A DNA stretch of 64,000 nucleotides, from the NCBI GenBank assembly GCA_947568835.1, contig OX387604.1, positions 3,576,001 through 3,640,000 on the forward strand, written 5' to 3'. The position numbers were made by a program, and so were the translations under genes. Shown in pieces: positions 49,190-61,493 of this stretch (position 1 is the stretch's first letter; every line of letters begins with the position of its first letter). This DNA is from Protonemura montana. Taxonomy: Eukaryota > Arthropoda > Insecta > Plecoptera > Nemouridae. The notes under the pieces were generated by a model. It was given only the letters and a program-made list of their open reading frames with translations. It was not told the DNA's origin and did no database searches.

Positions 49190-52100
49190 TGTGTCGCATT
49201 GGTCTGCAGTGATAGGGTATCCTATAATAAGGAACAGAATTATAAGGTACGTGGATAACATTTATAGCAGATGTTGGTGCATGAACAATAAAAAACTGGG
49301 CGCTTTTATATCCCCATCTGACTTTCCAAATGTTACCAAATATGTAATCAATCGTGGAAGAAAATACAAATACTAATACAACTAAAATTTCCTTGGCCAC
49401 CCTCTGCCATACCTCCTTGCTTGTAAATTTCAGGAGGTAAATTTCGTCTTCTGAGCATCCCAGCACTCAAAGACCGCCTCTTTCGTCCAACGATTCCAGT
49501 TGACTTTGTGGGACAGGGCTTCTTTTTAATAGACCTCACATTATTAAATGCAATATTAAATATTAAATGCAATATCTTAATGCAATATTAAGAAAACTGG
49601 CATGTGCGGGGCACATCGTTGCTAGAGACACCGACACATCATGGAATTGGACACGTGGCGCTTTTATGGCACACGTGGCTTCTTTATGTTTCATAAATGT
49701 ATGCCGCAAAACACATGGAAAAATAATTCTAGGCTAGATATGTTAAACCGTTAGGAATAACGGCTTTAGGCTTTAGGAAATATTTCAACAAGTCACCCCC
49801 CCCCCCCCCCCCCCCAACACAATAACCGGTCATAATCATATCGGCCTCACTTTCAGGAAAAATAATGGATTTTTTTTTCGTTCAGTTTGTTGTAAAAATC
49901 TACAGCTAGAGGAATATTTATTGAATGTAAATGGATCGCGGAAACTGGCGCACTTCTTGCAAATCGTATTCCACACCAAACATTTGAATACGGCGCGCTT
50001 AGACTTGTCGACGACCGAATAGACCTAAGCGGTGGATGTTTATGCACACTCAACGGTAGTATCTTTAGGTAGGCCGGTCAACCGTGTTAACTAGAGACAT
50101 ACGGAACGGGTCCAGGTTACGACCAGATCGATCCTTGTACGGAATACTCCCTAAAGGCATACGTGGTGAGAGATAGAGCTAAAGGCTAAATAAATAGTGG
50201 AAGCTCAGCAGGAGCGGCCATTGATTTCCGCTATGTACCAGAGCGCTCTAGTAGAGATTTAGAGAACCTTACAATAACCCATCGCTTACCTGTCAAAATA
50301 AGCATTTTTAGGTAATTTTACAGATTTTCTGGCACCATGCTCATCAAATTGAATGATTTATTCAGATTTGTTTTAAAAAAGTAAACGAGAAAAGTCTAAT
50401 GGCAAGAAATGAAAACGAGCCAATACGGAATCTGGAAGCTTCAAAGTCATCATTTTCTCACTACCATTCTTTCTGTTGCGTGTGACTACATAAGAATCTT
50501 TCTTACCTGCAATCTGTGGGGCAGCTGTGCATTTAACTGTGTACAAGCCGTCCTGGCCTGAGAATCTATTGTCATAATACCACATTGATAATTAACAGAT
50601 TCAGAGGTCGTGATAGATAGTACATCGATTGCGTCTTTACCGCGCAGACAACTTCCCATCCCATCCAATAAACATCCCCCCCGTCCCTACGTTTAACCCA
50701 ATTGGCAAATCCTTTCCCTTCCTTTTGATTTTTTGCCACTAAATAAGAGACATATGTTTTTCAGCATTTTATGTCGATAAAATTAGGTTCATTGGGAATA
50801 TAACAAAGGGTCTAAAAGTACCCCAAGTGTGCAATTTAGTCATAGTATTATTTGGTAGTGATCTTCTAAGTATAAGAAATTCAACAAGCTTTACTTTTTT
50901 TAGAACAGTGTAGTAAATTAACCTTATATAAAAGCTTTAAAATGGCGATGTTCAACTTTTTAGTTTGTATCTGACCAGCTGACCAGCTGACCAGCTGGGG
51001 TAACATTTTTCTGTACATGTTGATTTAAATTGCGAAATTTGGTTAAAAACGTGTGCAATTGGGTTATAATTGTTCAAAATTAAAATCTCTATCCTATTGT
51101 GACACTTTGAGGGTGATTTGAAAGCGTTTTTTTGGTGAAATATTGATAATTGTGTTTGAAATTTCCTGCCTAGGAAAATTGGAGCCATGTCTCACAGTTC
51201 GATTTTTATTTGATTCAAAACTTGCCTATTACTCACCCGCAGCAGCTCGGTAATACTCTTCATGCATGCCTATGAAAGTTATTGAAGAAATTGAGCCCAA
51301 ACGCTGTTAATTAAGTTCGTTTTACGTGAAATAGAAATGATTTTGCAAAAAGAGTGACAGATGCATTCATTTGTTTGGTTTTTTGACCACTGCAGGGTGA
51401 ACGAATTCTTAAACTTATCTTTGTGGCAGTGCATTCAGGATATTAAAACGTCAATGTCAATGTCAACGTCAATGTCAAATTCTTTTCAATATCTCTAAAA
51501 CTGAAGGGAAATAAATGACAAAACTGATATATTGTTGGTGTCTTGGCTAGCAAGATTGGTAAGCCCAGATTCTAAAAGGTATTTCACAAGTTTCACTCTC
51601 TAAAAAATATTTCAAGAAATCATACACGGAAATCTTTTGACAGCCAACTTCGTTTGTTTTCGAAATTGTCATCGTGGTCACTTTGGAATTCACAGAGTTT
51701 CCACAATGCAGTGACCCCAAGTGAAATAAGCGGCAAATTTCAAATAAAATAAATGGGGGTACTTTTGGTTGTGGTCCCATTAGAGGCTTTACATTAAAAC
51801 CAAAATGCACAATCCCTCAAAATCTTAAGGTGCCGTTAGGCATCGGGTTCTGCTAGTAGCTACAATAATTATTGACTGTTCATAGTTGATAGTTTCATGT
51901 GTGTTACCATTAAAACCAAAAGGAGACTGCTATTATTTGCACACACTGCATCGACATCAAGCTCTCGACAATGACACCATTTAGCTTGCTGTTCTCTAAG
52001 AAATGTGGGTTCTTCACACACTTTAAGCACAGCCATGCTATTATTTATTTCTCCAACTTCAAGACAAGACTATAATTTCATCTTTTTCAATGTTTGGAAT

Positions 52101-53065
52101 GGCAATGTAAGTACATTTGTTTTATTTGTTATTGTTGTACATGAATCTTATGGTGTGGTCAGGACCCGACCCTTGCCCTGTCCATTTTACCTGGTAAATA
52201 CACATTCTTGCACTCTGCAATAATTAAACAAATGTAACCAGATAACATGGACGGCCACAGAGCCTCCTTGAAAAAGTGAAGGATCTGAACTTCAAGTCGA
52301 CTACTCCCAAACTTTGGCTGGACCCCCAGAATTTGGTTACTCCTATGAACGTTAGCGACTTGCCACCAGCGTCTAATTGGATTATACTCAACATTAACGC
52401 AGTTGGTAATAAAACGGTTTAATATAAGCGCAATGGCAGTACGGCATATATAATAACCCAATCGCTAGGACTAGCACAGGAATTGCTAGAATTGGCGAAT
52501 CAAACGCTTGTTTGAGCAAGCTGTACGTTGGGCGTGCGCCACTGGTCTGAAAAGCTGCGTCACGCAAGCTGTGGGCTTGTTTAAGCAGTGGCGAAACGTG
52601 GATAAAAAAACTGGAGATTTTAACCCGTCAGTTTCAAGGCTACACATATGGTCTGACTTAATCTTAATGAGCAATTTGATATCTAATTGAATGTATAAGT
52701 GCACGGCAAAACACTGGGAAAACATTGCGGAAACACTGCGGAAACTGTGGAAACTGCGAAAACTTTCAAATATGTATAATAATATATACATGTAGAACAC
52801 AATTATTCGTTCTCAGTAAGAGCATGTATTGTCAGTTTCCCTTAACGTCTTCTGGATGACCGCTGGGGAAAATTAACGTACTAGAGTGAAATAGCCGTAA
52901 GGATACATAAAGTTTGATGATATTTTTCTTAATTATTTTTTTAATTTCGTAAATTAATTTCCAAGGCTTTAATTTATGCCTTGAGGACGGTTTTTGTTTA
53001 CCGTAAAGACCACGCCACTGATTAATAGGGACAACAAGTGACGTGAAATTGAAATACATTTTCAG
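49190..53065. other. No gene supported; simple repeats
   Basis: Contains a 20-nt C run (49796-49815), three ACCAGCTG-type decamers (50976-51000) and GTCAAT hexamers (51451-51480). The 5' exons expected for the aminopeptidase at 53066 were looked for here and not recognised. Confidence 0.4.
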
Positions 53066-53887
53066 AATTCCAGACAACCTGAGGAAATCTGTCTATTGCA
53101 CTGCTATCGAGCATGGGGGCGAAGAAGAGTGCCTTTTCTTGTGGAGCCAGTATTTGAGTACGAGTATGCGATCAGAGAGATCCATCATTTTGGCGGCGTT
53201 GGGTTGTTCAAAGAGGAAGGAGATTCTGCAGCGGTAAGAAGATTTTGAACAACTAAGTTTGATTTTTTCCTGCCTGTTCGTTATTATTTTTTTTTTTACA
53301 CATAGACCCGACAATCCCTTTTAGGGCTCGTCTGGGAAGAGCATTTCTTCTCGCTTATGAAAAAAAAACGGAGGTACAACTAAGTCACACAATGAAATTA
53401 TGTAGTGTGTTATCAGAATTGGCATGCTACAGTTATTTCAGATCATTTGAAAAATTTAACTTCACTACGAAATAGACATATAGACCATCCCAACCCCAAT
53501 TAGATCAAAGTGTAGAGAAAATCTGCGCGATCAGCCGTTGAGAATCTTACACAATCACATAATTGTTCATTATTTTGTAGGTATCTTGAAATGTCCATTG
53601 AGGAAGGAGGGCTGCGTAAGCAAGACGCACTTTCTGTCGTCAATGCTGTTGCTAGGAACCATGTGGGCATGAGCATATCAAAAAACTTCTTCATGGAAAA
53701 CATTCAACCGTTACAGCGCCTGTAAGTGTTCCTCTAAACAACAATGATTTCTGCTGAAGTATTTCCTGAGAAGGTTTTGCTACAATGTATCTTATTTCTT
53801 TACAGAGTCGGCAAACGTCGTTTTAATAAATCTGGAGTTTTGGAGATATTGGCGTCAACGATGAATATGCAATCACAGCTCACAGAG
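53066..53887 (+). CDS. M1 aminopeptidase C-terminal (ERAP1_C-like) exons, partial
   Basis: Three plus-strand exons, 53066-53233, 53581-53721 and 53806-53887, have clean tttcag/tttgtag/tttacag acceptors and GTAAG donors, with phases 2, 2, 2 and 0 joining in frame. They encode IPDNLRKSVYCTAIEHGGEE, LSTSMRSERSIILAALGCSK, YLEMSIEEGGLRKQDALSVV and NAVARNHVGMSISKNFFMEN. This is the helical C-terminal domain found after the catalytic domain in ANPEP/ERAP-type metallopeptidases (the YCTA…GG.EE and LGCSK motifs). The zinc-binding HEXXH and GAMEN parts were not seen, and the last expected C-terminal exon was not found. It may be a gene with very long introns or a surviving fragment of one. Confidence 0.75.
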
Positions 53888-54049
53888 GTAAGGCAAACTG
53901 TACGTACAACAACTAAGTCGATGCACACGAGATCAACCTCATCCCTGGTGCCCTGGTGGCGTCAACAGCTGACAGGAATCAAATCAAAACTCGGCAGCCA
54001 GGCTCGACGGCGCCAACCAGAGCATACATCCACCAACGACATCAATTTG

Positions 54050-54345
54050 AATTTGAATGGCTTCGATGAATGAGTGGATGATGATGAGGATGATGATAAA
54101 CCTAACATTACCTAGAAGGAAGGAGGGAAAACCCGGTGCTGGCACGTAGCCTACTCCTGTCGAAGAGCACCGAGGGGACCACCGGCTGAACGTCCCTTCC
54201 GAAGGACGGTACAACGCGAACAGCAGGATTTCTCGACAAACCCATGCCGTCGAGAGGTTGCTAAGCGGGCGAATGAAGTTGTTGTACTAACTTTCATCCC
54301 TTTAACCTCTCTTCAGAACATAACTAGTCATGTGTATGATGGGAC
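54050..54345 (-). repeat. SINE body copy (5S-headed family)
   Basis: Minus body with GGAGGGAAAACCCGGTGCTG, GAACGTCCCTTCCGAAGGAC and the junction ATAACTAGTCATGTGTATGA at its 5' end. The 3' tail is truncated at about 54050 and the 5S head is absent. Confidence 0.85.
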
Positions 54346-54349
54346 TATT

Positions 54350-55770
54350 ATTTTTTTGTGTGATTTCGTTTGAATGTTTCTAAACTTTTTATTGACAGAT
54401 AGTTGTAGCATAAACTCTATCGAAACTCCAGCAAATCGACGTATAAACGTCACGTCAGATAAAGCTTACAAATAATGCTTATATTAAAACCATTTTCAGT
54501 TGATTTCAACCAATTTTCGCAATCTCTTTTTGGGGTGTTGATTTCCAAGTGAATTCTACCGAAGAGACAGGCCACTTACCAATGTACCGGTACCAACATA
54601 CCGACAACCTCCGTTACATGAAATTATACAGATGGCACATTTTGTTTGGCTTTCTTTGTTTTATCTTTCGACGAGCTAAAATCCTGTGCACTGCTGATAC
54701 ACGATCAAATGACGAATGAAGCTTTAAATAACTTTGACCGTTTTCAATCACTTTTGACATATTGTTGCGAACTGCATGATTGCATTTGGTGCTTAGGTGA
54801 GCTGTCGCGTGCAGGTAGGAATTTGCACGATAAGCGTCAGCAATATCCAGATGGCCCAGCTGTATTCATGTGGTCAGGAAGTGCATCAGAGAAAAACCAG
54901 CTCCCGGGTGGATCGGAACTGATCGTGTAATACGGATTTTGGTGAGCACATTATTATATTCCTTTCTTTCCAAGTAGAGTCTAAATTATATCCCGGCAAG
55001 TTACGACCTCTCACATTGCCAAGCGAGATCTTTCGGCCTAGCACTAAGCAACAGTCTAAATTCCGGTCGTAACAATATTGCCTTACGTCTCTGTGGAGAG
55101 GGTAACATTTTTCTCAGCGAATTTTTACCACATAAAGGACAGGTATGAGATTAGGTAATAGATGGGGTACGCATTGACCGTTGTTCAGCTATTTATAGAA
55201 AATAACTGTCTTGTTTAGGTAGACCTATTGTTCATGTATGAACTCAATTATATAGGCCGTCGATATCGAAGTTTTATGCAAACTAACAGAATGCTACACG
55301 ATCAAATAAATGCACTAGAATATTAATGTGAGCAAGATAACTCAACAAATATTCACTTATCTTAGGCTTTGAGCCTTTCCAGAGCTACCAAAAGAATTTT
55401 GAGAAAATGGAATTCCTAATTTTCATATTTTTTTCATTAATAGACAAATTTTTAGGAGATTTGACGTAGACTTCTTAAATTGTGAAGACCGTTAGCGATG
55501 ACATTGCGTGCTACGATGCTAATAAAATCCAGCGGTGTGCTATTGTATTTTAAACAATCAACCGCATAAAACACTGCTGTTATAACGCCATCATTTATCT
55601 GTCTAACTATCCATCTATGTATGCAACTGGGCACGTAGCTATAGGGTATACAAATATTTACCAAACTATATTTAATTTGTGAAATTGTACGGCAAATTAA
55701 TTTGTTTCGTGTGTGTGGAAGGAAAATTGCGACGAGGAATATCTTGAATGTGTTCATATTTTCCGAGCAG
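54350..55770. other. No gene supported
   Basis: AT-rich. The frame at 54646-54930 has no recognised motif. A later exon of the aminopeptidase could be hidden here but none was convincing. Confidence 0.35.
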
Positions 55771-55774
55771 TTCC

Positions 55775-58700
55775 ACTTAGTAGCACTGCAAGCAGCCAGG
55801 TGGCGTCGTTGAATTATCAGGTAGCCTGCTTCCCGCCAAACAATCCCTACCGTTCACTGGGTGTTTTTAGCGGGAATGTGGCATTCGCTTCTGAACTCTC
55901 CAACGAGAACGTCGTGCTGTCTTCTCGTCTCTTGGCCAAGAGAACTCTGAGGAAGATCAACTCGCTCACTGTTGACTCTGAATGTCTCTCAAATTATTTC
56001 GGTAAGTTGACTATTACCGTTTTTTACAATTCAACTTCATAATTCAACCGTCGCAGTTCGACTCTCGGTCGTCGCTTCGTGTACATGCATGTTATTAGCA
56101 CGAATTAAAATTTATTCGAGGTCATTAAACCCAGCCTTTTTATTATCAATAATTTATTTGGCTTTAAACTATAATAGCAGATAAAATAAGGGGATGCAAT
56201 ATCATTAGTTAAGGTTCAACCCAACCTAACCTAATATCAACTACGCCAATTAACTACTGCAATTAAATTCAAAATGCTGCTGTAACTTTGCTGAACGAGT
56301 GCCGTACAGTTGCACTTGCTGCATTGTTCGTGCTGATCACCACCCACCCACTCACTCACGAGGCTCCAGTTGTGGTTAAAATGTGTTCAATTGTCTAATA
56401 ATAGCGTATGTTTTTTAGACATGGGACGCCTTCAACACGAGAGCAGCAACATGGACGAACATTTCCCGCCCATGAAAGATACGATGGAGTCGCCGCTTCA
56501 TTGTTTGGGTGAGTCTTGAAGCTTTGTCATTCCTCTTCATTTCTCAAAACCTTCTACAAACATTGGTTTTATAACCCTCGCGTTTTGGCTAGTTTATTTA
56601 TTTTCTGATTACCTGCGTTTCTTTCTTCAAAAGATTAGACCTTTAGACAATCATTTAGTCAATCCGATCTTCACTTATCGCGGGTGTTGCTCTAACCCAT
56701 TGAGCTACTTGAACACTGGAATTTTGAGACGATTTTTGTGTATTTGATGAGAATGACAGTTCTCCAAGGAGTAGAACCACGAGGCTGTAAATACTCACAG
56801 TCACTCTGATTCCAGTGACGCTATATCACGTCACAACCATTCAATCTCGAGTAACTCCAATTTGACGTTGGACGCGTTTTATTTAGTTGAAATATTATTT
56901 AACTTGCATCAATTTTGAGACTGTTATAGTGTTCATAATAATAAAAAAGCGTTTTTTTGCTTCATAAAGACCCTCTCTTGCCGTGAAGTTTTTCCTCAAG
57001 TAACTTGTTTTTGAGAGTGCAAACGTTCCATTTGTTTGGATGCTTTGTTTTAAAGAACAACAATTCGTCACGGCCTGCCAAACTTCCGAAGTATCATCCC
57101 GGGTTTTCTATCTGTTTCAACAGATTTGATTTCTTATTTCAATTGAACACACGACCTTGTATCTTTTACCATCGTAAGGAAACATAGCACCTAACAGCCA
57201 AGACTTGGATCCTAATTTTGGAAAGGGTTTTTTCAATTGAGAACTCTCGTTCCACGAATGGAGATTCCATCATCCTTCATCACCTGTTGCCTTGCTCTCC
57301 AGTACTTTGCCAGTCTCCTCCCCTGTTTGTATCGTTGAGGTAGTCGGAGACACAGCGTGCTTTTTTGTCATCATTTAGGCTCATTTCAATTCCTGGGGCT
57401 GCCCCAATCGACTACTGAATTTAACAAAATTTAAATTGTGTTTTCTCCTTTCATATTGCCGAACAACATTTAACGATGACATGTTTTATTATTAGAAACA
57501 CAAAAAACCTCTCAGAAATTGGTGATCTTGGTTCTACTCCTTGGAGATTCGTCGTTCTCATCAAATTCACTCAAATCCTCTCCAAAGTAAGTCTTCTGTC
57601 CAAGTAGCTCAATTGGTTAGAGCAACACCCGTGACAGGTGGAGATCGAGATTCCAGTCCCCGTTGGATCATCCATTTTTTAGAGGTTATTAGTGTTCTTA
57701 ATAAAAAAATACTTTGCCCATTGCAAGCATTGAGTCACCGAGCTTGAATGGATGTGGATAGAATCAGAGTGACTGTGACCATGCACGGTCTCTTGGTCAT
57801 TCACCCGTCATTTGTATTCAACGCATTAAAATCGTCTTGAAAAGCTCTTGTCCTATTAGCTCAGTTGGATGTTTGAGCAACACCAAGACCAGACGGACCG
57901 GGTTCGAGACTTCGACCAGCCACTAATTTATGTTGGGTTAATTATGTTCCTAACAATAAACTACCCCGGGGACCAATTGCGAGCAATTGCATCAATTTTG
58001 AATTCCACAATCAAATTAAAACTGAAGCTGGTTATTGATTCGAGTGTATCTTGGTTCGTTGCAGGCCCCGCCGAGATTGAGTCGACTTCGACGCCGAGAC
58101 TTCGACGCCGAGACTTCGACGCCGAGACTTCGACGCCGAGACTCGCCCGCGTTTCTCGTCGCTATCGGAATCGGGACACGGGCGCGTAATCCGTTACCTC
58201 GGTCGGCCGGGATGTTTGCGTTCAACGTCAGCTAAGTGGTCTAGGGTTAGCGCTTCAAGGCCTTACACAAACAAACACACAAACACACAACCAGTTAGGC
58301 AACAGGTATCTACAGGTAGCAGTCATCCACGAGCCAACGGGTCCACGAGCAACGAGTCTTCATCTTCTGCATGGCATGTGGGCACCGCATGATTGCATGG
58401 CATGGGGACATAGCATGGGGACTCAGCTAAAGGGTGGGAGCGCTAGGTTAGGGCGTCGTGTTTTCTTAATGGTGGGTCGTATGCAGGGGATAAGTAAGGG
58501 AAAGCCCAAGTAGATCCCCTGTTCCATCGCGACGAGTGGGGTAACTGGCCTAAAGGGTGGGAGTAGGAAACTTAGCTCGGCAGGAGGCCTGCTGGTGGGG
58601 TTAGGGCAGGTGGAGGATATCGGGGATCCCGGGGCCCAACAGTTATAAATGGGAGGGTTTTTGTTAGGAGTAGGGCGTCGTGGGAGGCATTGCGGCGGTC

Positions 58701-61493
58701 GGGAATAGCCCAGTAGTATACCGTCCCTCTACGACGAGGAGGGTTTGCTGGCCTCGGGGTGGGTTAGGCCGTCGAGTCAACGAGTCTTCGAGTCTTCGAG
58801 CATCCATCAACGCCGTTCTCTACTCTAGGTCCCGAGGGTCAATGGCTTGCCTTCCCTCTTGGGTGTTCTCGGGAGGGTTTCGTACTAGGGAGGGTCGTGC
58901 TCGAACGTGTCCTGGAGGCAAGGGGGGATGATTGACGTCAAGCGATCCTCTTGTCTAATCACTCAGACACGATGGAGGGGAACAGGACCATCAGGATGGT
59001 CAACAATGGGTTGGTGGGTAGCTACTTTAGCCGGAATGCAGAAGGTCTGCTCCGGCCAGCGTAGGGTGGGGTAACATTACGGCTTGGGGTAGTTTTACAG
59101 CTAAGTCCGCGCCTTCGAGCTTCCAGCTTCGAGCACCTATCGCCGACTACGAGATTCGCCAAAGTTACTTTCCAGCCTTTCAGGTCAGCGATCGACTCTA
59201 CGAGCACGCCGGAGGGAGAAGCAGGAGGAGCCGGAGGGAGATCAGAAGAAGATAGCTCACTCACACATACACACTCACACTCGAAGCGCTAATCCTACGA
59301 CCTTTATCCTCAGCGTTCTTAAAGTTCTCGCTTCGGTACCGTGATTAGTCTTGCGTTATTTCTGCGTAATATACCGCGGTCCCAGGTAGTGGGCACGATC
59401 CGAACTGGAAGAAACGTGGAGCGAACGAGAGTTTGGAATCAGGAACTAGTGTGCTTGTCAAGTGTGTGAATGTGGGGACTGTTGTTCCTTTGAATGTTTC
59501 TGTTTGTGTCAACGTTTGTGTTAATGTTTGTGTTAATGTTTGTGTTAATGTTTGTGATAATGTTTGTGTCAATGTTTGTGTCAATGTTTGTAAATGTATC
59601 TGATCGCGACTATGTTTTTGTACCTGACTGTACTAATTGCGTTTGATGTTATTTGTACTTGCTTTTCTCTTTCACTAACTTGTGTTCTATTAATCCATGT
59701 CACAGGAACCTAATGACGGAGCCTTTATCTTTCAGCGCCTGATAATCAAATGCCAGGCAATAACAAAAACTTTTTTTTTGATTTCATTTTTGCGAACGTA
59801 AAGTTCGCAGTCTGACAACGGCAAGCTTCAAGTTGCAACGTGAACAATGCTACCAACTCAACTGGCCGATTGTTGCATCCATTCCATGGCTACCAGCTGG
59901 ATCGTCATCTCGGCAACCCAGATGGAACGGAGTTTAGAAGAGGGTTCTGGTTCGTCTCCCAGTACCTGGCCAGTCGCCGTGGCAACAAAGGTGAGCCAAC
60001 AAATAAATATTCCAAATTATTAAACAATGTTGGCTAGAGTTCTTTAATAACCGTTCTGATTGCTTCGGGAAAGTTTTGAAACTCGATGCACCTCTGCCAG
60101 GTGAGATTTGTCCGCCTAACGTTTGTTTCATTTTTTTCCTTTGATTCCCAGCTGACCGCGAGGCTCCAGAATCAGCGCCCGTAGCTCTTTGTCTCCTGAG
60201 ACCCTGGTGAAGAAGAAAGATTGACACACTGCTCGACTAAACACATGGTAAGCCGCGATTCTATCAGCATTTTCCACAATAAATCCGCTGCAAGAATCGT
60301 TTCTTCCAACTTTCCTTGCACTAAACGAGTCTGTTCATTGCTATTTTCTTGTTTTAATTTCGCATCTGCCCGTCCCAGTGGCGTTACAAACTGCTGGTAC
60401 TCGTGACTAACGTATTTTTTGTTTTGTCTACAGCCTGCAGTTTTTGGTCACGATCAAGGAAAGTGATCGTGAAGACTTAGAGGAACCAGAGCAATACGAC
60501 TTCCCTCAGACAAGAGACTTACGATGGAATGTGCCAGACCACAAAACTAGAGGTACGCTTTTTACTGTCTTACTTTAGAACTGTCGAGCTCCCTGTTCCA
60601 AACTAAAACACAACTACCCTCCTGAGAATTTGTTCCCATTCGTGGAATCGACCCCCAGCCTCCGGCTTGCGTGGCACATACTTGGACTTGACCTCAAAAA
60701 AGTTGTTGCTAGCGACCGTCTAGCGGAAACTAATTGAATGTGTCGACTAATCCGCGGCCTTTCTTTTCATGCAGGTTTCCACTCAGCCTTGGTTTACATG
60801 GAACGCTATCCGCGGTCCGATTGCTGGTCGCGGTGGGACAGAACCCGATCTCCTACCTGCGTCATCGAGACGTCGCTACCGCAGCGTCGATAGATGTAAG
60901 TCGGCACGAGCCTTCACATACATCTGATATACGACTGATACACTAACTGCAATGGTAAACGCACTCCATTGACAGATCTCAACACTGCTGGCACAAATAT
61001 ATTATGTTAATCCTTCGTCCCCAACGATGGAACATCAGCGCGAGCTTTATCCAAGTTCTCAAGTCCACGAGAAAATAGTTCTCTGTTTGCCAGCTCTGCA
61101 CTTTTTCACAAATTTTACACATTCGATGAAGCAGTGCAATGTTAGTAAAAAATACTTCTTGATCTCCACAACAGTTTGTTTGCATTTTGCACTGACTTTC
61201 GACCCGACGTGAACACTAGAAAATAGCTGACAAAACTAAACCCAATCAAAGGTTCGTGACCAGCAAAAGAAGCTAACGTTTTCTTTCGTGCAAGCTGGAT
61301 CTGCTCTTTTTCCCAAGTAAACGTAGCTGTCCAGCGCATGTTTTAATGTGTGCAAGAGTCGTCATGTACCTGGCAACGAGTCTAATGTGACTTTATTCTG
61401 TTGTCTTCAGGTGGACTCCATGAGCCGCTGCGTGAAGACGATGCATCTCGGCTTCCTCCGACGAGACCTTGCTTCAAGCCCTGGAAATTGTAG
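55775..61493 (+). CDS. Unrecognised multi-exon gene
   Basis: A chain of plus-strand exons joins in phase: about 55775-56001 (acceptor ccgagcag, donor TTCG|GTAAGT), 56419-56508, 59826-59990, 60152-60206, 60434-60552, and a last exon 61411-61493 ending in TAG. Readable segments include VACFPPNNPYRSLGVFSGNV, MGRLQHESSNMDEHFPPMKD, PFHGYQLDRHLGNPDGTEFR, RGFWFVSQYLASRRGN, ESDREDLEEPEQYDFPQTRD and LREDDASRLPPTRPCFKPWK. Every junction keeps the frame, which is unlikely by chance. No domain, signal peptide or membrane segment was recognised. The acceptor at 59825 is the weakest link. The start codon was not found, so earlier exons may exist. Confidence 0.5.
56640..56875 (-). repeat. tRNA-like SINE with leader (copy 2, truncated)
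   Basis: The reverse complement repeats the 41588 leader almost word for word (GGTTCTACTCCTTGGAGAAC, AGAGTGACTGTGAGTA), followed by TAGCTCAATGGGTTAGAGC. The module breaks off before the B box. Confidence 0.8.
57525..57760 (+). repeat. tRNA-like SINE with leader (copy 3)
   Basis: Leader GGTTCTACTCCTTGGAGATT, then A box TAGCTCAATTGGTTAGAGC, a degenerate B box GATTCCAGTCC, and an AATAAAAAAATAC tail. Confidence 0.75.
57758..57960 (+). repeat. tRNA-like SINE with leader (copy 4)
   Basis: Directly downstream of copy 3. Leader AGAATCAGAGTGACTGTGAC, then TAGCTCAGTTGGATGTTTGA and B box GGGTTCGAGAC. Its module differs from that of copies 1-3, suggesting another tRNA parent or strong drift. Confidence 0.7.
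58084..58142 (+). repeat. 14-bp tandem repeat
   Basis: About four copies of ACTTCGACGCCGAG. The open frames across it are frame-cycling artefacts. Confidence 0.9.
58242..59297. mobile_element. GC-rich block bounded by inverted repeats (candidate transposable element)
   Basis: TAGGGTTAGCGCTTCAAG at 58242-58259 and the reverse complement of TAGGATTAGCGCTTCGAG at about 59280-59297 bracket a segment that is far richer in G and C than the rest of the window and strongly G-rich on the plus strand. Inside are recurring TCTTCGAG / TTCGAGC words and no convincing open frame. The ends also resemble tRNA A boxes (GGTTAGCGC), so inverted SINE heads are an alternative. It lies in the 56508-59826 intron. 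Confidence 0.45.
59509..59592 (+). repeat. 12-bp tandem repeat
   Basis: About seven copies of GTTTGTGTTAAT/GTTTGTGTCAAT. The minus-strand frame of TQTL units is only this repeat. Confidence 0.9.
60775..60894 (+). other. Possible 120-nt cassette exon with in-frame stop
   Basis: Bounded by acceptor catgcag (60774) and donor AGAT|GTAAGT (60894). It is 120 nt long, so including it keeps phase, but in that frame TAG occurs at 60891-60893. Inclusion would end the protein with SALVYMERYPRSDCW … PQRR; skipping would use the exon at 61411. Confidence 0.4.

Noticed and set aside
48795..49466. 223-codon open frame as a host gene
   Set aside because: It runs from non-coding sequence through a SINE head into a LINE C-terminus.
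58016..58235. Arg-rich frames over the 14-bp repeat
   Set aside because: The repeat cycles through all frames; the peptides are artefacts.
60630..60690. Minus-strand tRNA-like SINE head (GGTCGATTCCACG)
   Set aside because: A B-box-like word only; no A box at the right spacing.
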